Shown: positions 1 through 10,349 of the stretch, in pieces
Position numbering within the stretch: position 1 is the stretch's first letter
How the letters are laid out: the number at the start of each line of letters is the position of its first letter
Origin: Conidiobolus coronatus NRRL 28638
Taxonomy: Eukaryota > Entomophthoromycota > Entomophthoromycetes > Entomophthorales > Conidiobolaceae
Assembly (NCBI GenBank): GCA_001566745.1
Contig: KQ964422.1
Coordinates: forward strand, 208,214 to 230,346
DNA length: 22,133 bases
Direction of reading: 5' to 3'
Made by a program: the position numbers and the translations under genes
The notes under the pieces: generated by a model
Seen by the model: only the letters and a program-made list of their open reading frames with translations
Database searches by the model: none
Told to the model about the DNA's origin: nothing

Positions 1-1253
1 ATATTATATAGTAAAGCTATTATTTTAAATTGTAGAATTTGATTTACTTATAATGTCATAATATATTAAAAAATCACGCATTAGATATTTATTAAGCATA
101 TACTCAAAGTGATCAAATGACTATATAAATAACTATAAATACATATATTAAATACTAATTTAACATGTTAAAAATAACTAATAAATTACAAAAAAAGTAT
201 ATTTATTGCAAAGTTTTATAAAAATTAATGTGATAATAATATGATTATAGTTTAACGTATTAGAGTGTGAGGGACACAAAATTACTAAGTTGAAGTCGTT
301 AATTAAATTGCGCCTCGCAATTTCTGAACAATATACAAATAATTTTTTGACCCCTAATCAGAGATAGTTTCAATGTTGAAAAATGTACAACTTGTACTGT
401 TAATTTCTTTTTGTTAACTAGCTAAGTGCTTTAAATCTATAAATTTCATATGTCTAATAATTTAACAATATATTACTCAGGCTTTTCTGTAAAGCAATAA
501 ATTCAAGCATAATTACTCTGAAAATAATATGCAAGATAAATTAACTTCAAAACCTTTCCTCAAATTTTCTCAAATTAATTAAAATTCTGTACTAAATTAG
601 ACTGTTTACTAACTTTCATACCTAATTAATTAATAGTAAGTTAGTTTAGTGTATTCTCTCACGTATTAAATTTATTAGTATAGTTAGTTTACTAGTTTAT
701 ATGGATAATATTTTTTAAATAATTAATTGATATGCTGTATAGGTTTATTTCTTGTCTTGGTAATATTAAGCTAATTGATTTGATGTTTTAGCATGTTGTG
801 TTAATTGAACTTTATGTATTAAACTAAATAGGCTAATCTTTAACAAAAAAAATAATGATGACGAATAATGTATACACTTGTTAAATGTAATATTTACAAT
901 ATATATAAGCTATAAAACTATGGTGAATGATCCAATCAATAATAATAAAAACTTAAAATCACCCTTGAATAAAACGTATATAATAATTGGCACATTTGGT
1001 TTAGGTTATACAGAATATCAATTATTATCGTGATCTAAATATCATATATAAACTCAAATAAATGGGTTAAGATGGTAGATAAAATGTATTAAATTAAAAA
1101 AATAAAGTTATTTAGTAGTATAGCGTAGATCAACTATAAGATATCCTAAAATAAAAAGATGAAGGAGGGGAGGTGTAAGGGTAGGGTATTTTGATTTGTT
1201 AAAAAAAGAGAGAGAAAAGTTAGTAAGGCGTTTGTTTGTGTAAATGTGTTAAA
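1..1253. other. AT-rich non-coding stretch downstream of the Bsd2-like gene
   Basis: No open frame with protein-like content was seen on either strand, and no tRNA or rRNA signature. The part nearest the gene (about 1161-1219) is purine-rich on the plus strand, with GAAGGAGGGGAGG at 1161-1173 and a short GAGAGAG run near 1208. On the transcribed minus strand this is a pyrimidine-rich tract just past the stop codon, so it probably lies in or near the 3' UTR. No clear AATAAA was found there on the minus strand. Confidence 0.6.
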
Positions 1254-2368
1254 TTAGATTGGAAGTGAGTTATTAGCTAACATTTCTTTCCTTATTCTAA
1301 CAACTCTATGATACCCTATAAACGACTTAACAAGGAACATGAACCCTATAGCGAACATTATATAGCCCATCATTGATCTAACTTTATCCTTATCAGGCTG
1401 TAGTTCATTCATAGAATCATCATTATCATGAATGCCTACACCGTCAGGTTGGAAGTAGTTAGGGTTGATTATGACTTTAATACCTGTACTAACTAAAGTG
1501 GCTCCTAAACCTGCAAATGATCCAAATCTGCCGGAGTGGTTAATGTGTAAGAGATAAGTTAAAACAAAACCAACCCACTCAAACATAAAACTAACTATAA
1601 AACTCCATAAAAAGGCGTAAATCGAGCCAACAGGCAAGTGATCTACTAGTACATCGTCAGCTGCCATTGGAATAAAGGTCATATTATCGAATTGAGGGGG
1701 ACTGGGCTCTTGCATAGTTTGATCATAATTTGGGAGGGGTTCATCAGGAGGACCATCCTCCATTTCTGCGTCAATTGTAGGGGGACTATTCGCTGTAGGC
1801 TTATTGATTTGGGGTTTAGCGGATAAATTAGCAAATACACCATCATTTCCTCCTATTATAACAGATGCTTTTTTAGCTGCTTCTACTTGAGCAATTTCTT
1901 TTTCGGTGATTTGGGCATTATCATTGGCGGCCCCATTTGTCTGCTCATTTTCAGGGGGGAGTATACTAATTTCATCTTCTTCAGTTGATTGCAAAGGATG
2001 AGATAGAGGTGTTGGTGTCTTTTTAGCTTTAGAGGGGAGAAGGGACTCTTTTTCGGCATTTTTTTCTTTTATAGAGTCAGAAGCAATATCTAAATCAAAA
2101 TGAGTTGAGGTGGAGGAGTGAGGCTCTTCAACTTCTTCGTACGAAGAGTCGAAAGAGCTATCATCCTTAGAATGCTGACTTAATAAAGGAGTTTTCCCAT
2201 TGGTGTCTGATGGGGTACTCTCTGAAGTTTCTTCATCAATAATGTAGGGATTACTAAATAATTCTTCAGATTCAGCCTATTAATAATATTAGTTAGTTTG
2301 AGTTAAGAAAAAATCAGCTAGATTAATATTACTTCTTTAGCAGGGGTATTATTCTTTTTAAAGAGCAT
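1254..2368 (-). CDS. BSD2: Bsd2/Ndfip-family adaptor of the Rsp5/Nedd4 ubiquitin ligase
   Basis: Members of this family are Golgi/endosome membrane proteins that recruit Nedd4-type (Rsp5) HECT ligases to cargo such as metal transporters for vacuolar sorting. The joined product is 352 residues from exons 2368-2333 (12 codons, MLFKKNNTPAKE) and 2276-1254. The N-terminal ~230 residues are acidic and low in complexity, with a PY-type motif LPNYDQ at about residues 193-198. Three hydrophobic segments follow at about 232-254, 261-282 and 315-335. The first pair has the family pattern of phenylalanine-rich helix, W-x-GF-x-LTY, then GRFGSFAGLGATL, as in Ndfip1/2 and Bsd2. The long open frame begins at a TTG (1994), which is not the start. 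The frame stays open upstream to a splice acceptor, and joining to the short exon gives an in-frame ATG at 2368. Codons are AT-rich, suggesting modest expression. Family assignment is firm; the true cargo is unknown. Confidence 0.85.
2277..2332 (-). other. Intron of the Bsd2-like gene
   Basis: A 56-nt phase-0 GT-AG intron. The donor is GTAATA after AAAGAA, there is a tandem CTAACTAAT branch region, and the acceptor is AATAG before GCTGAA. Without splicing, the upstream frame meets TAG at 2277-2279. Splicing joins two open frames exactly at a codon boundary. Confidence 0.85.
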
Positions 2369-2424
2369 TAAAGATAAAAAATTAAACAAAAATAATTAAG
2401 AAAAGTGGGAGAAGATTATGAGAG

Positions 2425-2437
2425 TGTTATATAAAAA
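2425..2437 (-). promoter_or_regulatory. Possible TATA element for the Bsd2-like gene
   Basis: On the minus strand this reads TTTTTATATAAC, about 60-67 nt before the proposed ATG. Spacing and sequence fit a TATA box, but such strings are frequent in DNA this AT-rich. Confidence 0.3.
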
Positions 2438-2640
2438 CTGGTATCAAATAAATAAACAGAGAAACACTTATAAACTACTAATAAAGGTATATTTTTAAAA
2501 TAACTTTTTAATTTATAAAAACTAAAATACAAAAAAATATTATATAAAAAAGAGAGTTGTGGATTTTAAATTAAATTATTTTCCTTAGCCTTTTCTAAAT
2601 TTATTTTGTTTCAATTTAAAAAATTTTATTACTTTAATAA

Positions 2641-2916
2641 TCAACTTTTGGGAGAATTAAAAGAGCTGTAACTGCTTTAATGAGGGTTTTTAGTTACAGG
2701 AGAAACTGTGATTTGGTCAATATTACAAGGATATTGGACATAACCACAGGCCACAAAGCATATATGATAAACAGTATTTACCAGATTCAGTTAAACAGAC
2801 GATTGTGTATATGAACATATTTTGAACCACTTCAAATTAATAGGGGGCCAATCACAATAAGGAGGGATCGTCAATTAACTAAAGAACTAGATCATACAGG
2901 AAGAAGAATTAATTAG
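2641..2916 (+). pseudogene. Possible coding relic, family unknown
   Basis: One plus-strand frame is open from just after TAA 2638-2640 to TAG 2914-2916, interrupted only by a TGA at 2812-2814: 57 sense codons, one stop, then 33 sense codons. The translation is rich in R, I, L and T (for example RVFSYRRNCDLVNITRI and RGPITIRRDRQLTKELD) and reads more like protein than the AT-rich surroundings. Local GC is visibly higher than the flanks. I do not recognise the family. With stops expected about every 11 codons at this base composition, the run is suggestive but could be chance. Confidence 0.3.
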
Positions 2917-4576
2917 GAAAATTCTTTGAATAGCAGTTATATATACAGAATAATATAATGATTTATATACAGAGTATACTCTATTTTTCACACTCTTGGC
3001 GTGGATTATATTATGCACGGAGCTATAATTATATTAATTCTTATTAAACTCACTAGTTGCTCTTATCCCAGTAGGAATAACTATTTACTTTTAACATGAA
3101 TAACTCGCATAATTTTATTACTAAGCTTAGCAGATTATTATTAAGCATACTGGAAAAATTCTTCTGCGAGTGATTTCTAGAAAAATTTTTAATTGCGTAA
3201 TTGCTTAAAAAAGCTACGTGTAAAATAATGTTAGAATCGGAGATGATTTGTAATTTAGCTGTAATATAAAAAAGTTATTAATAATGAATAAAACGCTAAA
3301 TGTATTATATAATTAGCTATATATTATTACTGATCAATAGTCTATATAGCGACAATATACTACAAGAATTACTTTATCAAGTATATACTAGTTAATTAAG
3401 GATAAAATAGGCAATATTGCAGATTTTAAATCTTAGAAGAAAACCCTAATATTAACTTATTAATGGCGCAGTACTGCCAAGTGTGAGAAAGTTTTTTAAT
3501 AAATCTGCTTTAATCTTCTATTAATTAAAGTTTTCAAAAACTTTATGAAACTTTAGTTAGGGAAAGCTAAAAAAGAGTAATATTATGGTTTGAATGATAT
3601 TCACTGATATAAATCTTAGAATATATGAAGTCTTTTTTATCTACTTTTAACCATATAGTTTTATTATTTGTTTTTAATATTGGCAAGATGTTAATACAAC
3701 AGCAACAATTTTCACAATAAACATAGTATAGTTAGTGTTACACAAGGCTAAAACAAATATGGAATGAAGTAATAGCGCTTATTTATTAATTTATACACTA
3801 TAATCTTACAAAGTTAAGCTAAATTTTAAGACATGAATTTTGAAATTAATTTGTTATTTGTAAAATTCGCTCATTTTTTTTGACATAATTGATCAAAATA
3901 TAATATTCAAATATTTAACTCTTTATTAATAATTGTAATTAGCTTGATAGTTTACAAATATTACTAAACAATAGTTTGAAAACAGCAGTGTCTTTGTATA
4001 GAGATTATGGATGATAGCGAAGTACCGCTAAATTGATTGATATTCGCGTAAATTTATTTTATGGAATATACGTATCATTTCCAAATACTAAAAATCAATA
4101 TTGTATAGAAGTTTACATAAAGCTACATTTACTGTTATAGTTTTTTATACATATCTTCAAATTAAAGCTGCTGCTATCGCCTTATAAGGAAATAATATAT
4201 ACAACAGTGGCAGACAGTTAATATGTAGTTATTTTTAAATTAAATAGGGATTAAATTATGCTTTTTATATTTTGTACGCTTTTTTTGTAAGCTTTTATCC
4301 TCAATTTAAATTAAATCAAGTTTATACAGATATAAGCTGACGTATATCATAAATAAAACCTTGTGCTATAGCTTTTTAATTCTATTTTCATATAATAGAG
4401 CTTATATGCTAGTATCTCTACCTATTCTATAATAGTATTGAGATCTGCAAGAGTGTATTAAACTAATACAATTATAATTTGATAGACTTGATAAAGGAGA
4501 GAGATAAAAAATAGAATCTATTATAACCCATAAAACAAATAAAATCTATTAAATTTAATTTTAATCAATAAAATTA

Positions 4577-4603
4577 ATGGTCACTCCATTCAATATTCAC
4601 TAA
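4577..4603 (+). other. Possible short upstream ORF before Rav1
   Basis: An ATG followed by seven further codons and TAA ends 42 nt before the proposed Rav1 start. If the transcript begins upstream of 4577, scanning ribosomes would meet this first. The transcription start is not visible, so its inclusion in the mRNA is uncertain. Confidence 0.25.
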
Positions 4604-4645
4604 AAATATATAATAATAACAGTAAAATAATAAAGATTAAAACAA

Positions 4646-7600
4646 ATGAGCGTTAGTATACAACCGTTCTGGGGTGTTTCCAATTTACTACCGAGGAACG
4701 TTTGTCCAATAAGATTTAATAATAATTTCTTCTTAGTAATTAATAAACCCAATAATATTATTATTCTATATTAACTTAGTATAGATTTATGCCTCTAGTT
4801 TATCAATTATTATTAGTAAAGTAAACCAAAAAACTAATGAAATAGAACTTGCTCAATTATTAAACCCTATTGATTCTGACAACTTTGATGGTAATAAATA
4901 CTTTGAGAATATTAATAGTGTTGAATTAGACGAAAATAGTGGAAATGTAATCTAATTATTTAATTAAATTATAAATTTACTAATTCTATTTAGTTAGTGT
5001 TTACCTTGGGCAACTTGATTTATATTTATAAATGTGAAATTATAGAAGAAGAGAGTAAAATTAAGGGGGATAACGAAGTTGGTTTGGTCATTTTTAGTGA
5101 TAATGAGAATAATAGCACTGGTAGCAAAGTTCAATATAGCGTAAGTTTATAATATTTTGACTATTTTACATGGTGGCTTCAGATATCTAATTATATACAT
5201 AGTGGACTTTTGACTGTGTGCTTCAATGTGACTCAATTGTAACAGGCGCCACTTGGTTCAATAATGGTAATTTGTTAACAACGGGAGAAGAAGTGATTGT
5301 TTGGAAGCATCAAGCTAAATCCTATGTAAAATCAGCCAGTTACAAGTAATTAATTTTAATCTTAACAAATCACTAAGATTCTTGTATATTAACTAATTAT
5401 TTTTTCTAGACCAGCTAGTATAGTATACTTAAGCTCCCTTTCTCCAGATAATCACTGGTTTGCTACTATTGGAAAAGTAATATACTGAATTAATTACATT
5501 TTCTATATGCTAATAGAGTTTAGAATGATAAACTAGTAAAAATTTGGCAAGTTCCAAACTTAAAAAATCCTCAATTTAAACCGATACCTTACTCTTACCT
5601 AAAGCATCCAAGAACTGTTATAGAAATTCGATGGAAATTAAACTCTAAAAAGTACTTGAACGAGAATAGCCCTGAACAGTAATATTTAATAGGATTAATT
5701 TTTTCACTACTAACTCAATCTAGACTTCCTGTAGTTTGTACCTGGTGCTTAGATGGAATATTTAGAATTTGGTCTCCTGTAAACCCTTTAGAACCTTCCT
5801 CCTTCTTCCTTTGCGGTAATATCAATCCCTCAAGCTTTACAACTACAGAATCTATAACCTCTCCAAATCAAACACATGTAGAGGAGTGTGGTTCTGTTAC
5901 TAAAACATCTTGTATGCTATCGACTGACTTGCATCATAGTCAGCAATCTTTTCAAAATTCTCCCTTTCATTGGGTTAACTCTAATGTATTAAAATCACTC
6001 GTAGAACATGAGTTAAAATCATTATCTACTAAACAAGAACAAGGGGTAGAAATGACACATATGGATGAACTTCACCAGCAGTTATTGAAAGATTTGTTAG
6101 ATAGAGAACCTGATTTACTCTTTAGAATTCAGCAAGATGGGTCTTTAACATTTTGGAGAGTTGAGCACCTTGGCAAGTTGCCATATAGGACTTGTAAAAT
6201 ATTTATGATGACTAGGATTCCAAATGCCTTCTCCTTGAACTTGAGTAAAGAATCTAATGGTCCTGGATGGGTAGTTGACGCATTTATGGGTGATTCATCT
6301 GCTGCATTAACTGTTTATGTCCACACTATAAAGGGAGAGATTACTCAATTCAATATGCGTCTCTCAGACCTACTCTTCCCCGACCAAAGTGGAGGTCAAG
6401 TAACTACTCAAAACATATGGTCAGGCCAGCACGGAAACACTTCAACTTTACAAGGTTTCAACAATGGCTACCAAATCTCAATCTCTTCTGACAATGATGT
6501 AGGAGTGTTTATTTCAGATCCAGAATTCGATCATGCTAAATTAACAAAAACCTTTGCATTTAGTATTGATCACCTAAAATGTTTTGATCTGCTAAATGAC
6601 TTAACTTTTATCTTTTTAGACGATAAATTTATTTATTTATATATCTTTCCCCATAAAAATACTTACGAACACTTACACTTAAACAAAATCCCTCACAATA
6701 CCTCAGTTTCTACGATAAAGGTATTCGATTGTAAGTCCCCCAAGTTTGATAAACTTATTGTTGGCTTTGACTTTAAAAAGAATGAGAGTCACCTCTGGTC
6801 CTATAAACACGCTAATCAAGGTGTACACCAACTACACTATTTGGGATCTGATAAAATTCCCTTCGATGCTGATGACTCTTTTGATTGGGTACCTTCCTTT
6901 GACACCAAATTCAATGATATTCAACTTGTAGACTCAGTTGTTACCTATAGTAAGAGTCATCAACTTGAACTATGGTCAGTGGATATAAACAAAGTAGGAA
7001 GCAATTGTTGGATCCTAAAATCAGCATTAGATTTATCTCACTATAAATTTAATAACATATTAATTAGAGTTGGATATAGAGGCGAGTTAGCTCTGATTCC
7101 AAAAGATAATTCTAAATTTTATGCCCTTACATCAGATTTGAACTTTTTAAAGTTTAACGTATATAACTTGATTGAATTAGAATCTAGTGGCACAGAAGGA
7201 GGGATTACGGACTTAGCATGGGGATTCAGTTCCACTGGAGATCAATTCTTAGCCATTAGTTTTATTAACAAAGTATTCATTTATTGTTTAAATAACTCTG
7301 AAAAAGAATTGGAATGGGAAAAGATAAATGAACTCAAGTTACCTGAATACGTTAAAGAGCCTATAACTCATTTATCCTTCAACACTTCAGGTTCTTTACT
7401 CATTTCTGCGGGCTCCCAAATGTTTAACTTATTCGTTTGGAAGGATTCAAAGTGGATGATACGGGAATTAATAACTCAATACCATCTAAATCCACTTTAC
7501 AATCCAGAATTAATTTTTAATCTAATTGCTTTTGGCTTAAACAACATTGTTAATTTAAATTTAAAGCATGCTAATCAATTTTTCACCCAACAGTACCCAG

Positions 7601-9240
7601 ATATTAATGAAAGTGCCTTAATTATCCCTCCTCTAAGTTATAAATATTTGGTGGATTTAGACTCTGCAGACTCTAAGCCTGTGTCCCATACAGCTGAAGC
7701 TCTTTTCAGTTCAGCCAATACACTTTGGGGAAGTGATGACGATACCAATACCGACTCAAGCACACCACCAACTATGAACCAATTCAACAAGCTTTTAGAC
7801 TATTTAGAGAGGTATGAAGTTGAAAACTTGACAAAACAACAAAAACTAGGATTAAAGCAAGTAGTTCAACTTTATAGGGAAACTAAATCAGATTTGAGTA
7901 CATATGACAACTTAGGCTACTACTTTTACTTTATTGATAAATACTCAACCCAATTCAAACTAGATTTACCAAAACCTTTAGCTTGGGCATACGCTTCAGA
8001 GACTCAAATTCAGCTATTATCTAGTAATTTAAGTAATTTAACAGAGGAGCCATCCTGGGAAAAGCTAAAATCACTTGGGGTACACCTTTGGGCCCAGTCG
8101 GACTACCAATTAAGTGTTGAATTAGAAAAGTTTTGTAGAAATCAATTTTCAATTGATAGAGAACCTAGTAGATGTGGCTTATTTTACTTGGCAATGAAGA
8201 AGAGGAGATTATTACTAGCAATGTGGAAATCTTCAACTCATCACAAAGAGCAAGCTAGTATGGTAAAGTTCTTGTCTAACGATTTTGAGGAAGATAGATG
8301 GAAGAGGGCATCTTTGAAGAATGCTTTTGTTTTAATTAGTAGGCAAAGATACTGGGACGCTGTTAGCTTTTTCTTATTGGGGCAAGCTTTAAAGGATTCT
8401 ATTAATGTTTGTTTAAAGTACTTGAATGACATTGATTTGGCTCTGTTAATTTGTAGATTATTTGAAGGTGTTCAATCTGAAATGAGTCAAAGTATTATTA
8501 AGGAGCAAATCATACCCGCTGCTATTAATTCAGGAGATCGTAACAAAATTTATATTTGTTATAATTTAATTGGAGAGCCTTTATTAGCTATTAAATCTCT
8601 AATTTTACCTTTAACAGAGCTCTTCCAAAGCTCTATTAATGAAGATAACAGACTTAATATAATTAACTCTGTGCCACTTCCTGAACTCTATATTCTATTA
8701 CAATCTAGAAAGAAGGGTAAAGTGACAATAGATATCAGAGATGAAGTTAAAGGTATTGTAAATAGCTTGAGTTACTACTTAAAATTAGGATCACCTAATT
8801 TAGCCATTATTCTATTAATTAAATGGAAGAAGTTAGCTGATTCTAGACTGAATGAATCTAGCGAATCATCAGATAGCTTAGCTTCTCAAAGCTCTATGAT
8901 AGATAGTGGCCAAATTGACTTTGATAGCTGGGGTTGGGGATCTGCACCAACTCCTGCAGCTTCTAAAGCGTCTTCAACAACCCTTGATAAACTATCAACA
9001 GATTCTATAAAACTAGGTGAAAAAGTCAAAGATTCCGATAATAGGCAATATCTCCACGATTTAGAACCCATACTAGAAAGGATATCCGATCAATTGACGA
9101 AAGAATACATTACATTCCAATCTCATGCTAGTCGCTTACTAGAAGATTTGGATCTTTTAAATTGGCAAACCTATCAACAAACCTGGCAAGAGGGCTTAAT
9201 TAACCTTAAAAAAGTATTAAATGACGAGTTTTTTTATTAA
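4646..9240 (+). CDS. RAV1: RAVE complex subunit Rav1 (DmX-like), V-ATPase assembly factor
   Basis: Rav1 is the large subunit of RAVE (Rav1-Rav2-Skp1), which promotes reassembly of V1 with Vo in the vacuolar H+-ATPase. Exons are 4646-4735, 4785-4946, 4994-5140, 5203-5345, 5410-5476, 5524-5678 and 5724-9240, giving 1426 residues; yeast Rav1 is about 1357. The start MSVSIQPFWG leads into an N-terminal beta-propeller region with WD-like repeats, for example LLTTGEEVIVWK, WFATIGKNDKLVKIWQ and CLDGIFRIWSP in the first ~300 residues, and DLAWGFSSTGDQFLAI and ITHLSFNTSGSLLISAG near 745-815. The conserved Rav1 C-terminal domain follows, clearest at about 1010-1170 (WAYASETQIQLL, LFYLAMKK, FLSNDFEEDRWKRA, RYWDAVSFFLLGQALKD). 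A DSWGWGSAP motif lies at about 1322-1330. The ATG at 5914 is residue 319, not the start: the frame continues upstream through six small introns. AT-rich codons. The C-terminal 1100 residues are certain; exon edges are inferred from splice motifs and frame. Confidence 0.93.
4736..4784 (+). other. Rav1 intron 1
   Basis: A 49-nt phase-0 intron: donor GTAATT, branch-like TATTAAC, acceptor GTATAG. The nearer acceptor CTTAG (ending 4779) would put the next exon in a frame that stops at once. Ending at 4784 gives FFL-IYASSLSIII, which fits the hydrophobic first propeller strand of Rav1. Confidence 0.7.
4947..4993 (+). other. Rav1 intron 2
   Basis: A 47-nt phase-0 intron: donor GTAATC, branch TTACTAATT, acceptor TATTTAG. 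The join reads NSGN-LVFTLGNLIYIYK, a good propeller strand. Confidence 0.85.
5141..5202 (+). other. Rav1 intron 3
   Basis: A 62-nt phase-0 intron: donor GTAAGT, branch ATCTAATT, acceptor TACATAG. An earlier AG at 5181-5182 (GGCTTCAG) would use sequence with stops. The chosen acceptor gives KVQYS-WTFDCV. Confidence 0.75.
5346..5409 (+). other. Rav1 intron 4
   Basis: A 64-nt phase-2 intron: donor GTAATT, branch TTAACTAAT, pyrimidine run and acceptor TTCTAG. The split codon AA/A restores lysine, giving SYK-PASIVYL. Confidence 0.85.
5477..5523 (+). other. Rav1 intron 5
   Basis: A 47-nt phase-0 intron: donor GTAATA, branch ATGCTAATA, acceptor GTTTAG. The join IGK-NDKLVKIWQ completes a WD repeat. 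The earlier AG in GCTAATAG does not keep the frame open. Confidence 0.8.
5679..5723 (+). other. Rav1 intron 6
   Basis: A 45-nt phase-2 intron, the shortest here: donor GTAATA, branch TACTAACT, acceptor ATCTAG. The split codon CA/A gives glutamine, and the join reads SPEQ-LPVVCTWCLDG. Confidence 0.85.
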
Positions 9241-9259
9241 TTAATAGGTAGTTTTAAGA

Positions 9260-9265
9260 AATAAA
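9260..9265 (+). terminator. Likely poly(A) signal of Rav1
   Basis: AATAAA lies 20 nt after the Rav1 stop codon, in a suitable position for cleavage and polyadenylation. AT-rich background lowers confidence. Confidence 0.4.
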
Positions 9266-9687
9266 AAGTAATATAATTTTCTTTATTAGAACATTAATAA
9301 GATAATTATACTTTAACTTAATAATAAATCTATATTATACTTCAATACTATTTAAATAAAATATATTGGTAATAATAGCCAAATTTGAAATTTTTTTGAA
9401 ATTTTTCTCAATTTAAATATTATGGTGTGATAAGTATTAACAAACATTTTGTCATATAATTAACATATTGACGTAAATTATAATAATAGCATTACCTTTG
9501 GGAAGTAATTAATATCAAACTAAATTAACTTGATAACACCTTTATAAAATCTATTTAACATCTTATATTTTGTAATATAAATAAATGTTTAAAACAGATA
9601 ATAATTTCATTTAAAACATAAATAAATTTAGAGTAATAAAAGCACTAATCTTAGTCATTCGATTTTTGCAAATTTATTAAGTAAACA

Positions 9688-9776
9688 GTATACGCCAATG
9701 CAAGCTTTGCTGCATTCATATAATTTTATGTGCAGCTCATGAGATTTTATTCAATCTAAAAGTCGTAGGCGTATAC
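9688..9776 (+). repeat. Compact multi-stem inverted-repeat element
   Basis: A 9-bp perfect outer stem (GTATACGCC at 9688-9696, GGCGTATAC at 9768-9776) encloses two hairpins. One is CTGCA(TT)CATA-taattt-TATGTGCAG at 9710-9735. The other is AGATT-ttattc-AATCT at 9742-9757. An alternative hairpin AATGCA...TGCATT at 9697-9716 competes with the first. Stems, loops and spacing suggest a folded RNA or a small mobile-element relic. The layout does not fit a tRNA cloverleaf. Confidence 0.5.
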
Positions 9777-9867
9777 ATAGCAAATTAGTCTATTAAGTTT
9801 TATTGATCTAAATTTAACAACTTTAAAAATTAGCAATTAAATAACAAATTACCAAAAAAGTAATTTA

Positions 9868-9945
9868 CCCGAATCAAAAACCGAAACGAATCAGATATCA
9901 AATCAAATAATTTTATAATACCAAATCAAACAATCAAAAATTTTA
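9868..9945 (-). repeat. Degenerate TTTGATT/TTCGGTT-like tract
   Basis: Read on the minus strand, this stretch is an imperfect string of units such as TTTGATT, GATTCG and TTCGGTTTTTGATTCGGG. A related tract on the plus strand lies at 15666-15790. It looks like a decayed low-complexity repeat; the unit is too degenerate to define exactly. Confidence 0.4.
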
Positions 9946-10118
9946 TTTAATAAAGTGAATATATAATTTAACGTAAATTATTATTAGACCTATATATCCA
10001 GATAAGGGGTTAATATGGCTATGGTTGGATAGTTATTGATTTTGATATAGCTAATAGTTATAAGTTTGCACTTCATTTACTAAAAATAGCATAAAGCGCT
10101 GGTGCGTATCACTTGCAA

Positions 10119-10128
10119 AGCACGTGCT
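10119..10128. promoter_or_regulatory. Palindrome with CACGTG E-box core
   Basis: AGCACGTGCT is a perfect 10-bp palindrome inside a GC-richer island. CACGTG is the core bound by bHLH factors, including Pho4 in yeast. It is 2.6 kb from the phosphate transporter start, far for a fungal promoter site, so any link is speculative. Confidence 0.2.
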
Positions 10129-10349
10129 AATAGCTGGGCATTGGCTAATATACAATATATGAATATATAAAATTAATAATCATAGTACATATATATTTAT
10201 AATTAAAAATACAAAGTATTATGACTAACATATATGACTTAATCTAAATAAAAGTAATGTTAATACCCAAAGTTATACTGGGGTTTAACCTCATACAACT
10301 CAATTGTAACTTGTAAAATCTATGTTTAAAAAGAATTCTATAAAAGTAA

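Larger units (their letters stand above)
2369..4645. other. AT-rich divergent intergenic region
   Basis: This 2.3-kb gap separates the divergently transcribed Bsd2-like and Rav1 genes, so it holds both promoters. A GC-richer patch at about 2641-2916 carries a long plus-strand frame broken by one TGA (described separately). There is a perfect 10-bp palindrome GCAGTACTGC at 3468-3477 and an AAAGTTTT/AAAACTTT palindrome at 3527-3544. Otherwise I see only AT-rich sequence, with no RNA gene. Confidence 0.6.

Noticed and set aside
1992..1994. TTG at 1994 (minus) as the Bsd2 start
   Set aside because: The frame remains open for 94 more codons to a clean splice acceptor, and a short ATG exon completes it.
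2980..3100. Run of about 45 codons containing HTLGVDYIMHGAIIILI
   Set aside because: Runs of this length are expected many times by chance in 22 kb of this composition, and other phases are open as well.
4736..4779. Shorter Rav1 intron 1 ending at CTTAG (4779)
   Set aside because: The following exon would stop within 15 codons; the acceptor at 4784 keeps the frame open and fits the family.
5914..5916. ATG at 5914 as the Rav1 start
   Set aside because: The frame is open upstream to 5724 and joins through six introns to further WD-repeat sequence and a better N-terminus; the ATG is residue 319.
6746..6931. Small frames inside Rav1 (also minus strand 8241-8432 and 8886-9071)
   Set aside because: They lie fully within a conserved coding exon in other phases and have no family features.
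9688..9776. tRNA gene at the inverted repeat
   Set aside because: No seven-nucleotide anticodon loop or T-loop and no A- or B-box match; arm lengths are wrong for a cloverleaf.
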